Below, piece after piece: positions 1 to 8,855 of a DNA stretch of 64,000 bases. Positions within the stretch are counted from its first letter, which is position 1, and the number at the start of each line of letters is the position of its first letter. The notes below the pieces were generated by a model that had not been told where the DNA came from, ran no database searches, and saw nothing but the letters and a program-made list of their open reading frames with translations. Where the stretch lies: contig JABEEB010000001.1 in NCBI GenBank assembly GCA_012999515.1, positions 186,001 to 250,000 of the forward strand, given 5' to 3'. The DNA is from Salifodinibacter halophilus. GTDB lineage: Bacteria; Pseudomonadota; Gammaproteobacteria; Nevskiales; Salinisphaeraceae. The translations under genes were made by a program, and so were the position numbers.

Positions 1-854
1 TCGGTGCTTCGGTTACCCAGATCAATTTGCTAGTCAATACTGTTATTGCTTCACTGCTGGCGGCAGGTAGTGTGAGCTGGCTTTACTACGCGGACCGGTT
101 GATGGAATTCCCGCTCGGCGTGTTTTCGATCGCGATCGCGACCGTCATCCTGCCGAACCTGTCAGCCCGCCACGCCGAAGCATCCACGTCCGGGTTCGCT
201 GCAACCATGGATTGGGCGTTGAAACTGCTCGTTTTGCTCGGTATGCCGGCCATGTTAGGTCTGTTCATGTTGGCTGGCCCGCTGGTGACTACGCTGTTCG
301 GTTATCATTCGTTTACGCCACACGATGCGCGTATGAGTGCCTACGCGCTGATGGCGTACGCCTTGGGATTCATGGGCTTTTCATTCGTCAAGGTGTTGGT
401 TACAGGGTTCTTTTCGCGCCAGGATTCGCGCACGCCGGTGCGCTGTGGCGTGATCGCTATGTCGTCTGCGATGCTGTTGAACGTGGTGTTTGTATTGTTT
501 TTCCAATGGCGCGGTTGGACAGCACCGCACGCGGGGCTGGCACTGGCAACTTCGGCGGGGGCGTTTTTAAATGCCGGGCTGTTGTATTACTACCTGCGCA
601 AAAGCGGGGTTTACGTGCCGGGGCGCGATTGGCTTGGCTTTTTATGCCGCGTTGCGTTGGCGTGTGGTGCCATGACCGTAGTGCTGGCGTTCGGTGGCTG
701 GGATTGGTCGCGTTGGCTGGCGCGCCCATTGGCGCTCAGGATCGGCTGGCTCGCGGCGTGGATCGCAATTGGCGCGGCGGTGTATTTTGCCGTTTTGTTT
801 GTTAGTGGCTGGCGGCCGCGACAACTCCAACGCGTGGAAATAAGCACCGGATGA
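1..854 (+). CDS. murJ: Lipid II flippase MurJ, C-terminal part (5' end outside window)
   Basis: The frame is open to the left edge and ends at TGA 852-854, so this is the C-terminal part (about 283 residues) of a protein that is usually near 510 residues. MurJ flips the lipid-linked peptidoglycan precursor lipid II across the inner membrane. The stretch around ASVTQINLLVNT and the following YYADRLMEFPLGVF is typical of MurJ (MviN), and the rest is a run of hydrophobic membrane helices to the end. The first possible internal start (TTG 27) is not the true start because the family signature runs through it. It is followed after 4 nt by ribF on the same strand, the usual gammaproteobacterial order. 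Confidence 0.93.
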   Translation, partial: GASVTQINLLVNTVIASLLAAGSVSWLYYADRLMEFPLGVFSIAIATVILPNLSARHAEASTSGFAATMDWALKLLVLLGMPAMLGLFMLAGPLVTTLFGYHSFTPHDARMSAYALMAYALGFMGFSFVKVLVTGFFSRQDSRTPVRCGVIAMSSAMLLNVVFVLFFQWRGWTAPHAGLALATSAGAFLNAGLLYYYLRKSGVYVPGRDWLGFLCRVALACGAMTVVLAFGGWDWSRWLARPLALRIGWLAAWIAIGAAVYFAVLFVSGWRPRQLQRVEISTG

Positions 855-858
855 GTCG

Positions 859-1839
859 GTGTCCAACGATACGAGCCCGGAGTTTCGCTTGAAACTCGTT
901 CGCAACGTCCAGACGATGCCGCCGCTGCCATGCTCGTCGGCGCTGACCATCGGTAATTTCGATGGGTTTCATCGCGGCCACCAGGCGATCGTGGCACGAA
1001 TCCGCGAGCACGCCCGGCAGACCGGCGGTGTGTCCGTGGTTATGAGTTTCGAGCCTATGCCGAGTGCTTGGTTCGACCCTGACAATGCGCCGGCACGCCT
1101 GCTCTCAATCCGTGACAAGCTGACGTTCATCGCCGAAGCCGGTGTCGATTATTTCGTCTGTGCGCGATTCAACGCGGATCTAGCCGCCATGTCGCCGGAA
1201 CAGTTTCTGCAGGACCTGGTTGTGAGCCGCCTGCGCGCTGCGTTGGTAGCTGTCGGCGACGATTTTCGTTTCGGGGCACACCGTGCCGGCGATATCGATA
1301 TGATCCGTCGTTTCGGCGCCGCTTACGATTTCGATACTGAATCTGTGCCGGAAGTCATCGATGACGGCGAGCGCATCAGCTCGACCCGTGTGCGGGCCGC
1401 ATTGGCGGCAGGCGAGGTTGAGACCGCGAACCGTTTGCTCGGCCGGCCTTACGCACTCACCGAACGCGTCATTCGTGGCCAGCAACTCGGTCGCGAAATT
1501 GGCTTCCCGACGCTCAATCTTTATCTGGCGCACAGTCCGGGGCTGCGTTACGGCGTCTACGGCGTGCTCGTTAACGTTTGCGATGGTCCGCATGCAGGCG
1601 CCCAACTCACGGGCGCGGCCAGTTTCGGCGTGCGGCCGACCGTCAATGGTCAAACGCCGTTGCTCGAAATCTACCTGCTGGATTTTTCCGGCGATCTTTA
1701 TGGTGCTCGCGTTTCTGTATCATTCGCTACGTTCATCCGCGATGAACACCGGTTCGACGATCTGATGACCATGACTGAACAAATGCACCGCGACATCGCG
1801 GCCATTGCCGAGCACTTCGGCCAACCCTCCGGCATTTGA
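859..1839 (+). CDS. ribF: Bifunctional riboflavin kinase / FAD synthetase
   Basis: It makes FMN from riboflavin and ATP, then FAD from FMN and ATP, in the cytoplasm. The N-terminal adenylyltransferase domain has the nucleotide-binding GNFDGFHRGH motif (residues 32-41), and the C-terminal flavokinase domain has GREIGFPTLNLYL near residue 215. The length of 326 residues is slightly above the usual 305-315. The start is GTG 859, 4 nt after murJ; no better start precedes the conserved LTIGNFDG core. In most gammaproteobacteria ileS follows ribF; here lspA follows directly after 3 nt. Confidence 0.95.
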   Translation: MSNDTSPEFRLKLVRNVQTMPPLPCSSALTIGNFDGFHRGHQAIVARIREHARQTGGVSVVMSFEPMPSAWFDPDNAPARLLSIRDKLTFIAEAGVDYFVCARFNADLAAMSPEQFLQDLVVSRLRAALVAVGDDFRFGAHRAGDIDMIRRFGAAYDFDTESVPEVIDDGERISSTRVRAALAAGEVETANRLLGRPYALTERVIRGQQLGREIGFPTLNLYLAHSPGLRYGVYGVLVNVCDGPHAGAQLTGAASFGVRPTVNGQTPLLEIYLLDFSGDLYGARVSVSFATFIRDEHRFDDLMTMTEQMHRDIAAIAEHFGQPSGI

Positions 1840-1842
1840 GAT

Positions 1843-2346
1843 ATGAGTGATTCCGGCTCCAGTGACAGTGAGGCGCCGCCACGTGTGCGAAATGTGCAGT
1901 GGCTATGGCTCGCTGTTGCAATCATCGTGCTTGATCAGGTGGCCAAGCAGCTTGTTATCACCGAGTTGTCGCTCTACCGGCCGTTAACGCTTACATCGTG
2001 GCTCAACATAACGCTGATGCACAATACTGGTGCGGCGTTCAGCATTTTTAGCGAGGCCTCGCCGTGGATGTTTGCGGTGTTGGCCGTGGCCGTTGCCGCT
2101 GGCATCCTCGTCTGGCTTTGGCGCCACCCGTTCAGTGAGCGTCTAAGCGCCGCGGCCTTGGCTCTGATCGCGGGTGGTGCTCTTGCTAACGCCATCGATC
2201 GCGTTACCCGCGGTCACGTTGTGGATTTCATCGATTTCCATATTGGCGCGTGGCACTATCCTGCTTTCAATATCGCGGATAGCGCGATTGTAATCGGCGC
2301 GCTCGGGGTTGCACTCGCTGCGTTTTTACCGGCGCGGCAGGCGTAG
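1843..2346 (+). CDS. lspA: Lipoprotein signal peptidase (signal peptidase II), chromosomal copy
   Basis: This is an inner-membrane aspartyl protease that removes the signal peptide from diacylglyceryl-modified prolipoproteins. It is 167 residues long with four predicted membrane helices. Seen directly are the NTGAAFSIF box (61-69) and the two catalytic aspartates in NAIDR (D119) and AFNIAD (D146). It follows ribF by 3 nt and is probably cotranscribed with it. A second, clearly different lspA lies 4.5 kb away inside the insertion element. The bamB, pilF and NlpC/P60 lipoproteins in this window would be among its substrates. Confidence 0.95.
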   Translation: MSDSGSSDSEAPPRVRNVQWLWLAVAIIVLDQVAKQLVITELSLYRPLTLTSWLNITLMHNTGAAFSIFSEASPWMFAVLAVAVAAGILVWLWRHPFSERLSAAALALIAGGALANAIDRVTRGHVVDFIDFHIGAWHYPAFNIADSAIVIGALGVALAAFLPARQA

Positions 2347-2395
2347 CGTACGCGGCTGAGGCCGCTGCAGTTGCTGGGCGATCAGCCCGTGCGGG

Positions 2396-2794
2396 CTACC
2401 AGCAGTTGCCCGGATCTGAAGACGACTGCTGGCCGTTGGCTCGCAGTGTGTACTGTGTGCAAGCGTCGTTTGTTTGGTCGCCTCGAGCGTTGGCGATCAC
2501 CTTGAAGCCGCTAACCGAGCTGTCCGCGGACACGGTGTATGCTTTGTTATCCGTAGTTTTGTCCACGTTGATGCTCGCCAGGTTCTGCGGGTAGTGGTGA
2601 ACCTGTGCGTAGAACTGCTCACCGCGGTTCACGGCTTTTTTGAGTGTGGATTTGGCGTCAACTCGCCGTGCATGACGCACTTGTGACAGGTATAGCGGAT
2701 AGGCGATGGTCGCGAGGATCGTGACCACCAGCACGACGATCATTAGTTCGATTAGTGTGAAACCGCGGTAGGACCGTGCGCTCTCGCGATACAT
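2396..2794 (-). CDS. pilE: Type IV minor pilin, PilE-like
   Basis: A type III (N-methylated) prepilin with a short basic leader ending in arginine-glycine, followed by FTLIELMIVVLVVTIL, with Glu5 of the mature protein. The leader is recognised and cut by prepilin peptidase PilD, and the hydrophobic helix then packs into the pilus. The start is taken as ATG 2794, giving an 11-residue leader; GTG 2821 is an alternative that would overlap the end of pilY1. Two cysteines near the C-terminus (in DACTQY and GNCW) can form the usual D-loop disulfide. It is the last gene of the fimT-pilVWXY1E operon, downstream of the interrupted pilY1, so its expression may be reduced by the insertion. Confidence 0.88.
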   Translation of the reverse strand: MYRESARSYRGFTLIELMIVVLVVTILATIAYPLYLSQVRHARRVDAKSTLKKAVNRGEQFYAQVHHYPQNLASINVDKTTDNKAYTVSADSSVSGFKVIANARGDQTNDACTQYTLRANGQQSSSDPGNCW

Positions 2795-2810
2795 GTGTGG
2801 CGTGCCCGTT

Positions 2811-5507
2811 TTAGCCGCCACGTCGGATTTCGCGCCAAGTGATGCGCTTGGCCGTTGAACCTTGAGCGGTGGTTAGCGTTTGGGTCGTCTCATCCGAATG
2901 TGGGGTCAATGTGGTCTTGGCGCCGTTGGCTTTGATCATCGTGATCGTGCCTGCCGAGATGCCTTGTTGTGTGGTCTGATAAATGGCCGCTTCGCCGCTA
3001 TTGATGGTGTCCGTGGTGGTAAAGCGGCCGTCGCCGTTGACGTCGAATGCGGCATTGGCGACTGGACCGCCGGTATAAGGGTTGAGCCGATAGAGTCTGC
3101 TCGTGTCGCTGGGATTACAAAGCTGGCCGGAGGGCGCTGTGGAGGCGCCGGTTAACACGACCTTGCCTTTTTGCCGGATAAGCGCCCACTGGTTGATAAT
3201 TCGTTGTCCATTGGTGCCGAGGTCAAGCCGCCAGCCACGGTCGATGTTGTCGTATGTGTCGGCTGTGCCGCGCTGGTAGTGCACATCGGTGGTGGTATCG
3301 CCGATGCTGCCGAATATCTGGTCGTTGTCGGCGGCTGTCGCCTTACCAAGGCTGCGGTCAGCGAGATCGCTTGGCTCGATTTGTGTCGAAACAAACCCAC
3401 GATGGGTCGCTGTCTTTGTCGCGCCCGCATCCCAGAGGCCGTAGACGTAGTTCTTGCGTGTTCTTGCGTCGGTGCCGGACGCGTCGGCGGCTTCTAGATA
3501 CTTGCCCGAGCCGAAAAACACCATGACCCCGCGCGGTTTGGCCACCTCCGGTGGTCCACGGCTGACAATCGGCGCCGCAGTGATTGGCCGTGGATGTTTT
3601 TGGTCGCCGTTGGTGCGCCGCTGCGTCGTCTGATAGAGCAGATGGGCAGTCCAGCTGCCTTTGTTGGTGTCACTCAGATCAAACCGCCACATATTGCCGT
3701 GCAGGTCGCCAGCATAGACGTAATCGGTAATTAAATCGCTGTCGCTGTCGATCGAGTACGGGCTGCTCATACCGTTTGGCCCTGATCGTGGCGCTGGTGC
3801 GTTGTCGTTACTGGCCACGAATTTCTTGATCAAAGCGCCATCGGACAGTTTGACGATATACAGAACCGCTTTGTTGTCCTTGCTGTTGTAGCCGTTGCCG
3901 AATATCGCAACCCAGTCGCCATTGTTCAGCTGTGCGATCAGCGGTTTGCTATAAGTCAGGCCGAGTTCGGCAAAATCGCCGTTGTCTGGGGTGATATCCC
4001 AGAGCACACCTTGCTCCAAAAATTCGCCGGGACGCGTCACATCCAAGGCGAAAACGCCCTTGCCGCCACCGCGCAGGCCGGCGACGAGCACCGTCGCCCA
4101 ATTATTGTCGATGACGGCGTCGCTAACGGTCGGTGTTGCATCGGCGTAGAACCGATGTGCGGGCGTTTGAGCCGTTAGCTCATGGATTTTGGGGCGTACT
4201 GCGGACGGAATATAGGCAAACAACTCATTACCACCGCCGCGACTTTTCGGCTCGGCGCTGAACGCGTGCAACATGCCGTCATTGGCTTCGACATAAATCG
4301 CTGAGGTGCGGTTGTTGGTGTTATTCATGAAATCGCGGTAGCTGTTGATTGCGTCACCGCTGTATTGATTGATGTAACCAACAAGGTCAGGCCGAGAGCC
4401 TACGTAGGCGGGCGTCGAATGAACGATGTCGCCGAGCACGGTCCCGTTGCGGGTGCGGAAGTCGCCGAGCCGGGTGCTCGCGTTGGCCCTGTCGCCGCGA
4501 ATGTATTGAATTGTGGCTTTAGTCAGCTTATCCGAGTTGGGGAAGCTGTTGGCTTGGTCGGGCGTGAATTCGACTGTGGTATCGGCTGTGTGGGTATAAA
4601 TAGTGCGGCCCGAGGGATTTTGAATATCGCCGTTTTGTGCTTGCCAGCCGTCGCCGAATGGTATGGCGTTGAAATTCGGCATCGTGTTGCCGGTAAATGG
4701 GTAAGCTCGGAGTATGCCTTGGCGCCCCTGGAATGAAGCCTGATAGATGAACGTTCCAGCAGACGCTTTGTGTCGGTTGGCTGCGAGCTTATTGCCCCTT
4801 AGCGGCTTGTTCAGAATTTGTCTCAAGATTTTCGAAAACTGTTTCTTGAGTTCGGTTGGCCGGGTCGCGCTGCGTAATCGACCTCGACTGTTAACCGCCG
4901 CATGCCATAGGTCGTCGATTTGTCCTGGTGTTGATTTCGCAGCGCCGCGCGAGCCGGGTAGCTCGCTTTCGGAGGGCCAAATGCCAGCGGTCACATTGGT
5001 TTTTAGGCTTTTATTCTTATTTGCTGATAGATCAGCCCCGGTTTTGTATGGGTTAGGTTGGTTGTTCGTGCCGAATGTGTTGCCTGACTGCCTTAATGTG
5101 ACGCCGAAAAATGTGACATGTTGTTCGGATCGGCAATCGAGTGATGCATCGTGGTTGGTTTTTTCGCATCGGTTATCCGTCCCAACCGGCGCATTCTTGA
5201 CGAGCTCGTCCCAATCACCTTGCTCGTCACGGTTCCAGTTCGATGGTTCGGGTGGCGCATCTAAGTTGTAATAGTATTTGGCGGCTATGTCCGCCATCGT
5301 GTTTTTCACCCCGTCATTATCATTATCGCCAATATCGAGGTTGTTGCTACGTCCGTAGCCATCCATGACAAGAATCATATAATTCTTCTGACAGGGGGAT
5401 TGCACGAACCCCTTCTTCTCGAACCTCGACCCTAGGAAATTCAACGCTTTTGTATCGTGTGCGCCGCTACTTAGATTGGCATCCAGGATTCGAGTATTGA
5501 ATTTGTT
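2811..5507 (-). pseudogene. pilY1: pilY1, C-terminal fragment (interrupted by insertion element)
   Basis: This is the larger piece of a PilY1 tip adhesin split by the element at 5508-8879. The frame can be followed upstream from TTG 5444 through the target duplication (5500-5507) to a stop inside the element's inverted repeat. It holds the end of the VWA-like region (KNYMILVMDGYG) and the C-terminal beta-propeller (Neisseria PilC domain). The calcium loop DVNGDGRFTTTD near the C-terminus has acidic or Asn ligands at positions 1, 3, 5 and 12. If the element and one duplication copy are removed, both fragments join in frame to a 1,227-residue protein, a normal length for PilY1. This piece has no signal peptide, so any product made from TTG 5444 should not be exported. 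Confidence 0.9.
5500..5507. repeat. Target-site duplication, left copy (AATTTGTT)
   Basis: AATTTGTT lies immediately outside the left inverted repeat and is identical to 8880-8887 outside the right one. An 8-bp duplication is what ISL3-family transposition produces. The perfect match means that neither flank has changed since insertion. Confidence 0.95.
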
Positions 5508-5531
5508 GGGTATACGGATTTAATGGTTGAT
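5508..5531 (+). repeat. Left terminal inverted repeat of the ISL3 element
   Basis: It begins GGGTATACGGATTTAATGG and ends in TTGAT. Against the reverse complement of the right end it differs at three of 24 positions (6, 7 and 14). It begins right after the left target duplication. Confidence 0.93.
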
Positions 5532-5552
5532 GGGGCACCTTCACCCCATCAA
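5527..5552 (-). terminator. Hairpin at the end of the element's operon
   Basis: TTGATGGGG (5527-5535) pairs with CCCCATCAA (5544-5552) around an 8-nt loop, 14 nt beyond the transposase stop codon. The stem is perfect but has no clear U-tract after it, so it may be an imperfect terminator or a hairpin that blocks read-through from outside. It partly overlaps the left inverted repeat. Confidence 0.45.
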
Positions 5553-5565
5553 TCTGATACCACTC

Positions 5566-6855
5566 TCAGATGGTTGATAGATCGACTCCGTAGTTGAGTT
5601 CCTCTGCGAAGTCCGGCAGTCCGTAACCGATGGTTTTCTTGTAGAAAGGAGAGACCTTCGCAGTCGGTGCCTTCTTCTTGTGCTTCGTGGTGTAGAGCAT
5701 TCGTGCCCGCATCACCTCGAAGGAGTAACCGCGCCCTTCACGGTTCTTGTCCTTGGCCAGTCGGTTGATGGACTCCGTGTAAGCGTTGGTGACGGGCATG
5801 TCCGTCTCGAAGTAGGTCATGGTCTCTTCGCGCCAGTTTCCCACTGCCCTGACCAGATCGCTCCAGACTTCCTTTTGGCCCTTCGGGATGGTGGCTATCC
5901 ACTCGTCCAGGGCGGCTTCTGCCTGGAGCCGTGTGGTGGCGTCCCAGATGCCGTAGAAGCGCTCCTTGTGCTCGTAGGCGGCCAGCAGTTGCGGGAACGC
6001 GCCTGTCCAGGTCTCCATGATGAGGCGCTCCCGGTCTGAGACTTCGTGAGCGCGTTTCAGCAGGATTTTCCGGTCTCCCTTGAGAGTCCGGCTCTGGGAC
6101 GGTTTCAGCTCCTTTCTGAGGCCCTTGCGCACTCTCTCTAGGGCATCGTTGGCCATGCGCACCACATGGAACTTATCGACCACGATACGGGCCTGGGGCA
6201 GCACAGCCTTGACCGCTGCCCGGTAGGGGTTCCACATGTCCATGCTGACGATCTCGACCTTCTGCCGGTCTTTCAGCTTCATCAGGTAGTTGGTCACCAC
6301 GTCCTGGCGGCGGGTGGCCAGCAGGTCGAGCAGGGTTCGCTCCTCAATGTTGGTCAGAATGCAGCGGTAGCGCTTGTTCAGGTATAGCTCGTCAATGCCC
6401 AGGATGCGGGGCGTCTCGAAGCGGTGCCAGCGCCCCAGGAACTCGGCGCGGGCGTTGAAGATGTCGCGCACCGTCTTCTCGTCCAGGCCGGTCTGTGCCG
6501 CCACAAAGGTGTAGGGGTGGTTGAAGGATTCCTTCTCCACGTACTCATGCAGCCGCAGTGTCATACGGAATCCGTCCACCATCTCCGGTAGCTGGGGCCT
6601 GAATGTTGTCTTGCAGGCCCGGCAGGTGTATCGGCGGCGGACCACCCAGAGAGTGACCCGCTTGCCGTGGATGGGCAGATCACGATAGGGAACGTCACGC
6701 TTGCCGAACCGTACGAACTCACCCTGCACGCCGCATTCCTCGCAGGCGATGGGATCGGGCACGTCCACCTGGAAGTGCATTTCGTCGTCGGTTGATTTGC
6801 AGCCCAGTACTTGGTATTGCGGCAGGTGAAGGATGTTGTCGGGAAGTTCGGTCAT
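5566..6855 (-). CDS. tnpA: ISL3-family transposase
   Basis: A DDE transposase of 429 residues that cuts and joins the element ends. The N-terminal part has a zinc-binding knuckle (CEECG at 38-42 and CRAC at 78-81), followed by a helix-turn-helix region. The catalytic triad is visible as D155 (ILGIDELYL), D206 (VSMDMWNPY) and E361 (NAYTESINRLAK), the ISL3 arrangement. It is full length with no frameshift. It is the last gene of a three-gene run behind lspA and the cation transporter, so it may be expressed from the metal-responsive promoter at the right end. Confidence 0.95.
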   Translation of the reverse strand: MTELPDNILHLPQYQVLGCKSTDDEMHFQVDVPDPIACEECGVQGEFVRFGKRDVPYRDLPIHGKRVTLWVVRRRYTCRACKTTFRPQLPEMVDGFRMTLRLHEYVEKESFNHPYTFVAAQTGLDEKTVRDIFNARAEFLGRWHRFETPRILGIDELYLNKRYRCILTNIEERTLLDLLATRRQDVVTNYLMKLKDRQKVEIVSMDMWNPYRAAVKAVLPQARIVVDKFHVVRMANDALERVRKGLRKELKPSQSRTLKGDRKILLKRAHEVSDRERLIMETWTGAFPQLLAAYEHKERFYGIWDATTRLQAEAALDEWIATIPKGQKEVWSDLVRAVGNWREETMTYFETDMPVTNAYTESINRLAKDKNREGRGYSFEVMRARMLYTTKHKKKAPTAKVSPFYKKTIGYGLPDFAEELNYGVDLSTI

Positions 6856-6876
6856 GGTGTTGTATAGGCGTAGGTG

Positions 6877-7389
6877 TCAGTCAGATCCATCCGGCTCGGC
6901 ATTGGTGTTTGCTTTTTTACCCAACAAGCTGCTGGAAACGAAAAGTAAGGCACCGAGGACAATTGCAATATCAGCCAGGTTGAAGGCCGGCCAATGCCAG
7001 TCTCGCCAATAGAAATCAAAGGAATCCACAACATAGCCGCGAAAGACCCGGTCAATCAGGTTGCCCATGGCGCCACCGAGGATAAGACTGTAAGCGATGG
7101 CTTCTCCTTTATGACGATTTTCAAGGATCAGCTTGATCAGAAAAATCGAGACCACTACCGCGATTCCGATAAAAAAGTAGCGCTGCCAGCCTCCACCATT
7201 CGCAAAAAGACTGAATGCGGCACCGGTGTTCCATAGGTGCACCCAGTTAAAGAACGGGGTCACCGAAACATACTCGCCATAGGCCATTGATTGCTGCACC
7301 AGCCACTTTACAGCCTGATCAGACGCTGCCAGCAGGCCCGATATGGACAATAGGGCATACGGCGAGAGCTTTTTGCCAATAATGAGCAT
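6877..7389 (-). CDS. lspA: Signal peptidase II carried by the insertion element
   Basis: A 170-residue LspA with the HLWNTGAAFSLF box (51-62) and catalytic aspartates in NLIDR (D113) and AFNLAD (D140). It is much diverged from the chromosomal copy at 1843-2346, so it arrived with the element. It sits 3 nt after the cation transporter and 21 nt before the transposase. LspA genes are known cargo of ISPpu12-type elements next to heavy-metal genes. A role in processing metal-resistance lipoproteins, or simply a spare enzyme, is inference. Confidence 0.93.
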   Translation of the reverse strand: MLIIGKKLSPYALLSISGLLAASDQAVKWLVQQSMAYGEYVSVTPFFNWVHLWNTGAAFSLFANGGGWQRYFFIGIAVVVSIFLIKLILENRHKGEAIAYSLILGGAMGNLIDRVFRGYVVDSFDFYWRDWHWPAFNLADIAIVLGALLFVSSSLLGKKANTNAEPDGSD

Positions 7390-7392
7390 TAT

Positions 7393-8289
7393 TTAACCCT
7401 TCAACGCCAAAATGCGTCTGGCACCGTTAAGTACAATGCCCCCCGCGATGGTGCCGATAATCAGATCCGGATAATTGGAACCGGTCCACGCGACCAGGGC
7501 GCCGGCGGTGATGACCCCCAGGTTGATCACCACGTCGTTGGCCGAGAATATCCAGCTTGCCTTCATGTGCGCCCCGCCTTCCCGATGTTTGGATATGAGC
7601 AGCAGACAACTGGTATTGGCAATCAATGCGACGAATGCGATAGCCATCATCACCAGCGATTCAGGCTCACTACCGAATACAAAGCGTCTCACCACCTCTA
7701 CGAGCACGCCCACAGCCAAGATCAGTTGCAGTACACCAGCAAGATGCGCGGCACGTACCTGCATTTTCACGCTATGTCCAACCGCATAAAGGGCAAGCCC
7801 GTACACCGCCGCATCGGCAAAATTGTCCAGGGATTCTCCAATCAGGCCGGTGGACTGGGCGATCAGACCGGCAGTCATTTCCACCACGAACAGAAGTGCA
7901 TTGATGCCGAGCAACCAGCGCAGGGTCCCGGATTCTTGCTTAGCAGAAGCTGCCGAAAACTCGGCGGCCTTGATGGTCTCCGGATTTGCAGCGACGGTTT
8001 CCTGAAGCGAGGCGCCTAGCCCCAAGGTCTTCAGTTTCGAGGTGACGGGCTCGACCTCGCCGTCATGCACGACCTTCAGCCGGCGGTTCGACAAGTCGAA
8101 GGACAGCGCCCGAATCTCCTCAAAGCCGTTCAGGGCTAGGCGAATCATTCGTTCTTCTGATGGACAGTCCATCTTCGGCACGGCATAAACACTGACCCAT
8201 CTCCCTGGCGCCTCGGAGGAGGCCTGTATATCGGTATCCGCTGCGGACGTTGCATCACCGCCACAGGCGCCACCACAGGATTTGCTCAT
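7393..8289 (-). CDS. CDF-like cation efflux protein with N-terminal metal-binding region
   Basis: A predicted inner-membrane cation exporter of 298 residues. The N-terminus carries cysteine motifs (KSCGGACGG and KMDCPSEE), the second a degenerate heavy-metal-associated domain. Six membrane helices follow, with CDF-type metal-site residues in DNFADAAVYG and SANDVVINLG. The cytoplasmic C-terminal domain of typical CDF proteins (CzcD, FieF) is missing. The start is ATG 8289 rather than the upstream TTG 8310, because the predicted transcript starts only a few bases before the TTG and a GGAG lies before the ATG. The PbrR/CadR-type regulator next door suggests lead, cadmium or zinc as substrate, which is inferred. 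Confidence 0.87.
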   Translation of the reverse strand: MSKSCGGACGGDATSAADTDIQASSEAPGRWVSVYAVPKMDCPSEERMIRLALNGFEEIRALSFDLSNRRLKVVHDGEVEPVTSKLKTLGLGASLQETVAANPETIKAAEFSAASAKQESGTLRWLLGINALLFVVEMTAGLIAQSTGLIGESLDNFADAAVYGLALYAVGHSVKMQVRAAHLAGVLQLILAVGVLVEVVRRFVFGSEPESLVMMAIAFVALIANTSCLLLISKHREGGAHMKASWIFSANDVVINLGVITAGALVAWTGSNYPDLIIGTIAGGIVLNGARRILALKG

Positions 8290-8322
8290 GATACGACTCC
8301 ACTTGAACAATGTTGTGGTACC

Positions 8323-8353
8323 ATTTAAAACTATAAAGCTACTATAAGGTCAA
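8323..8353 (-). promoter_or_regulatory. MerR-type promoter/operator with 19-bp spacer
   Basis: On the minus strand a -35 TTGACC (8348-8353) and a -10 TTAAAT (8323-8328) are separated by exactly 19 bp. The spacer has an imperfect dyad (CTTATAGTAGCTTTATAG). Overlong 19-20-bp spacers with a central dyad are the hallmark of promoters switched on by MerR-family regulators, which twist the DNA when metal is bound. It would drive the cation transporter, lspA and tnpA, and lies in the divergent gap before merR. Confidence 0.85.
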
Positions 8354-8384
8354 TAGAGTAAAGAATCCGTTGGGGAGGAGGCTG

Positions 8385-8792
8385 ATGCGCATTGGTCAGT
8401 TGGCGCAGTTGGTAGGGGTCGAAACACAGACGATCCGCTTCTATGAACAGCAGGGCTTGTTGCCGCCGCCTGATCGGCAGGACAACGGTTACCGTGTCTA
8501 TACCGAGAAGCATGGTGAGGGGCTGGCCTTCATCCGTCGCTGCAGAATCCTGGGCCTGTCACTGGCTGAGATTCACGAACTACAGAGCTATCAGGACGAC
8601 CCTCATCAGCCTTGTACCGCCGTCAACGCCTTGCTCGATGATCACATCTCTCATGTGCGGTCGCAGATAACCGCTCTGCAAGCGCTTGAGAAACAACTCG
8701 TTTCACTGAGAGCGAGTTGCAACGATGACCGGGAAGTTGAGGCGTGTGGGGTTCTTGCTGGAATTAGCGAAGGAAACATGCACCAGCAGTAG
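8385..8792 (+). CDS. MerR-family metal-responsive regulator (PbrR/CadR-like)
   Basis: A dimeric transcription activator of about 135 residues. The N-terminal winged helix-turn-helix reads MRIGQLAQLVGVETQTIRFYE, followed by a long dimer helix and the metal loop. Three cysteines (in HQPCTA, RASCND and VEACGV) have the spacing of the PbrR/CadR group that senses Pb, Cd or Zn. The start is ATG 8385, 4 nt after GGGAGGAGG; the TTG 15 nt upstream lies before the ribosome site. It is divergent from the cation transporter and should act on the 19-bp-spacer promoter between them. Confidence 0.92.
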   Translation: MRIGQLAQLVGVETQTIRFYEQQGLLPPPDRQDNGYRVYTEKHGEGLAFIRRCRILGLSLAEIHELQSYQDDPHQPCTAVNALLDDHISHVRSQITALQALEKQLVSLRASCNDDREVEACGVLAGISEGNMHQQ

Positions 8793-8855
8793 GTGAAGCA
8801 TCAACCAGATAATCCGATGAGATGCCGGTCTGTCTCACTCTCATGCAAAGGTAAG

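Noticed and set aside
2382-2395. AGCCCGTGCGGGCT as terminator between lspA and pilE
   Set aside because: The usable stem is only 5 bp with a 4-nt loop and no U-tract.
2811-5444. A stand-alone PilY1-like or hypothetical exported protein starting at TTG 5444
   Set aside because: The frame continues upstream through the target duplication and joins the N-terminal fragment in frame; there is no signal peptide at the TTG.
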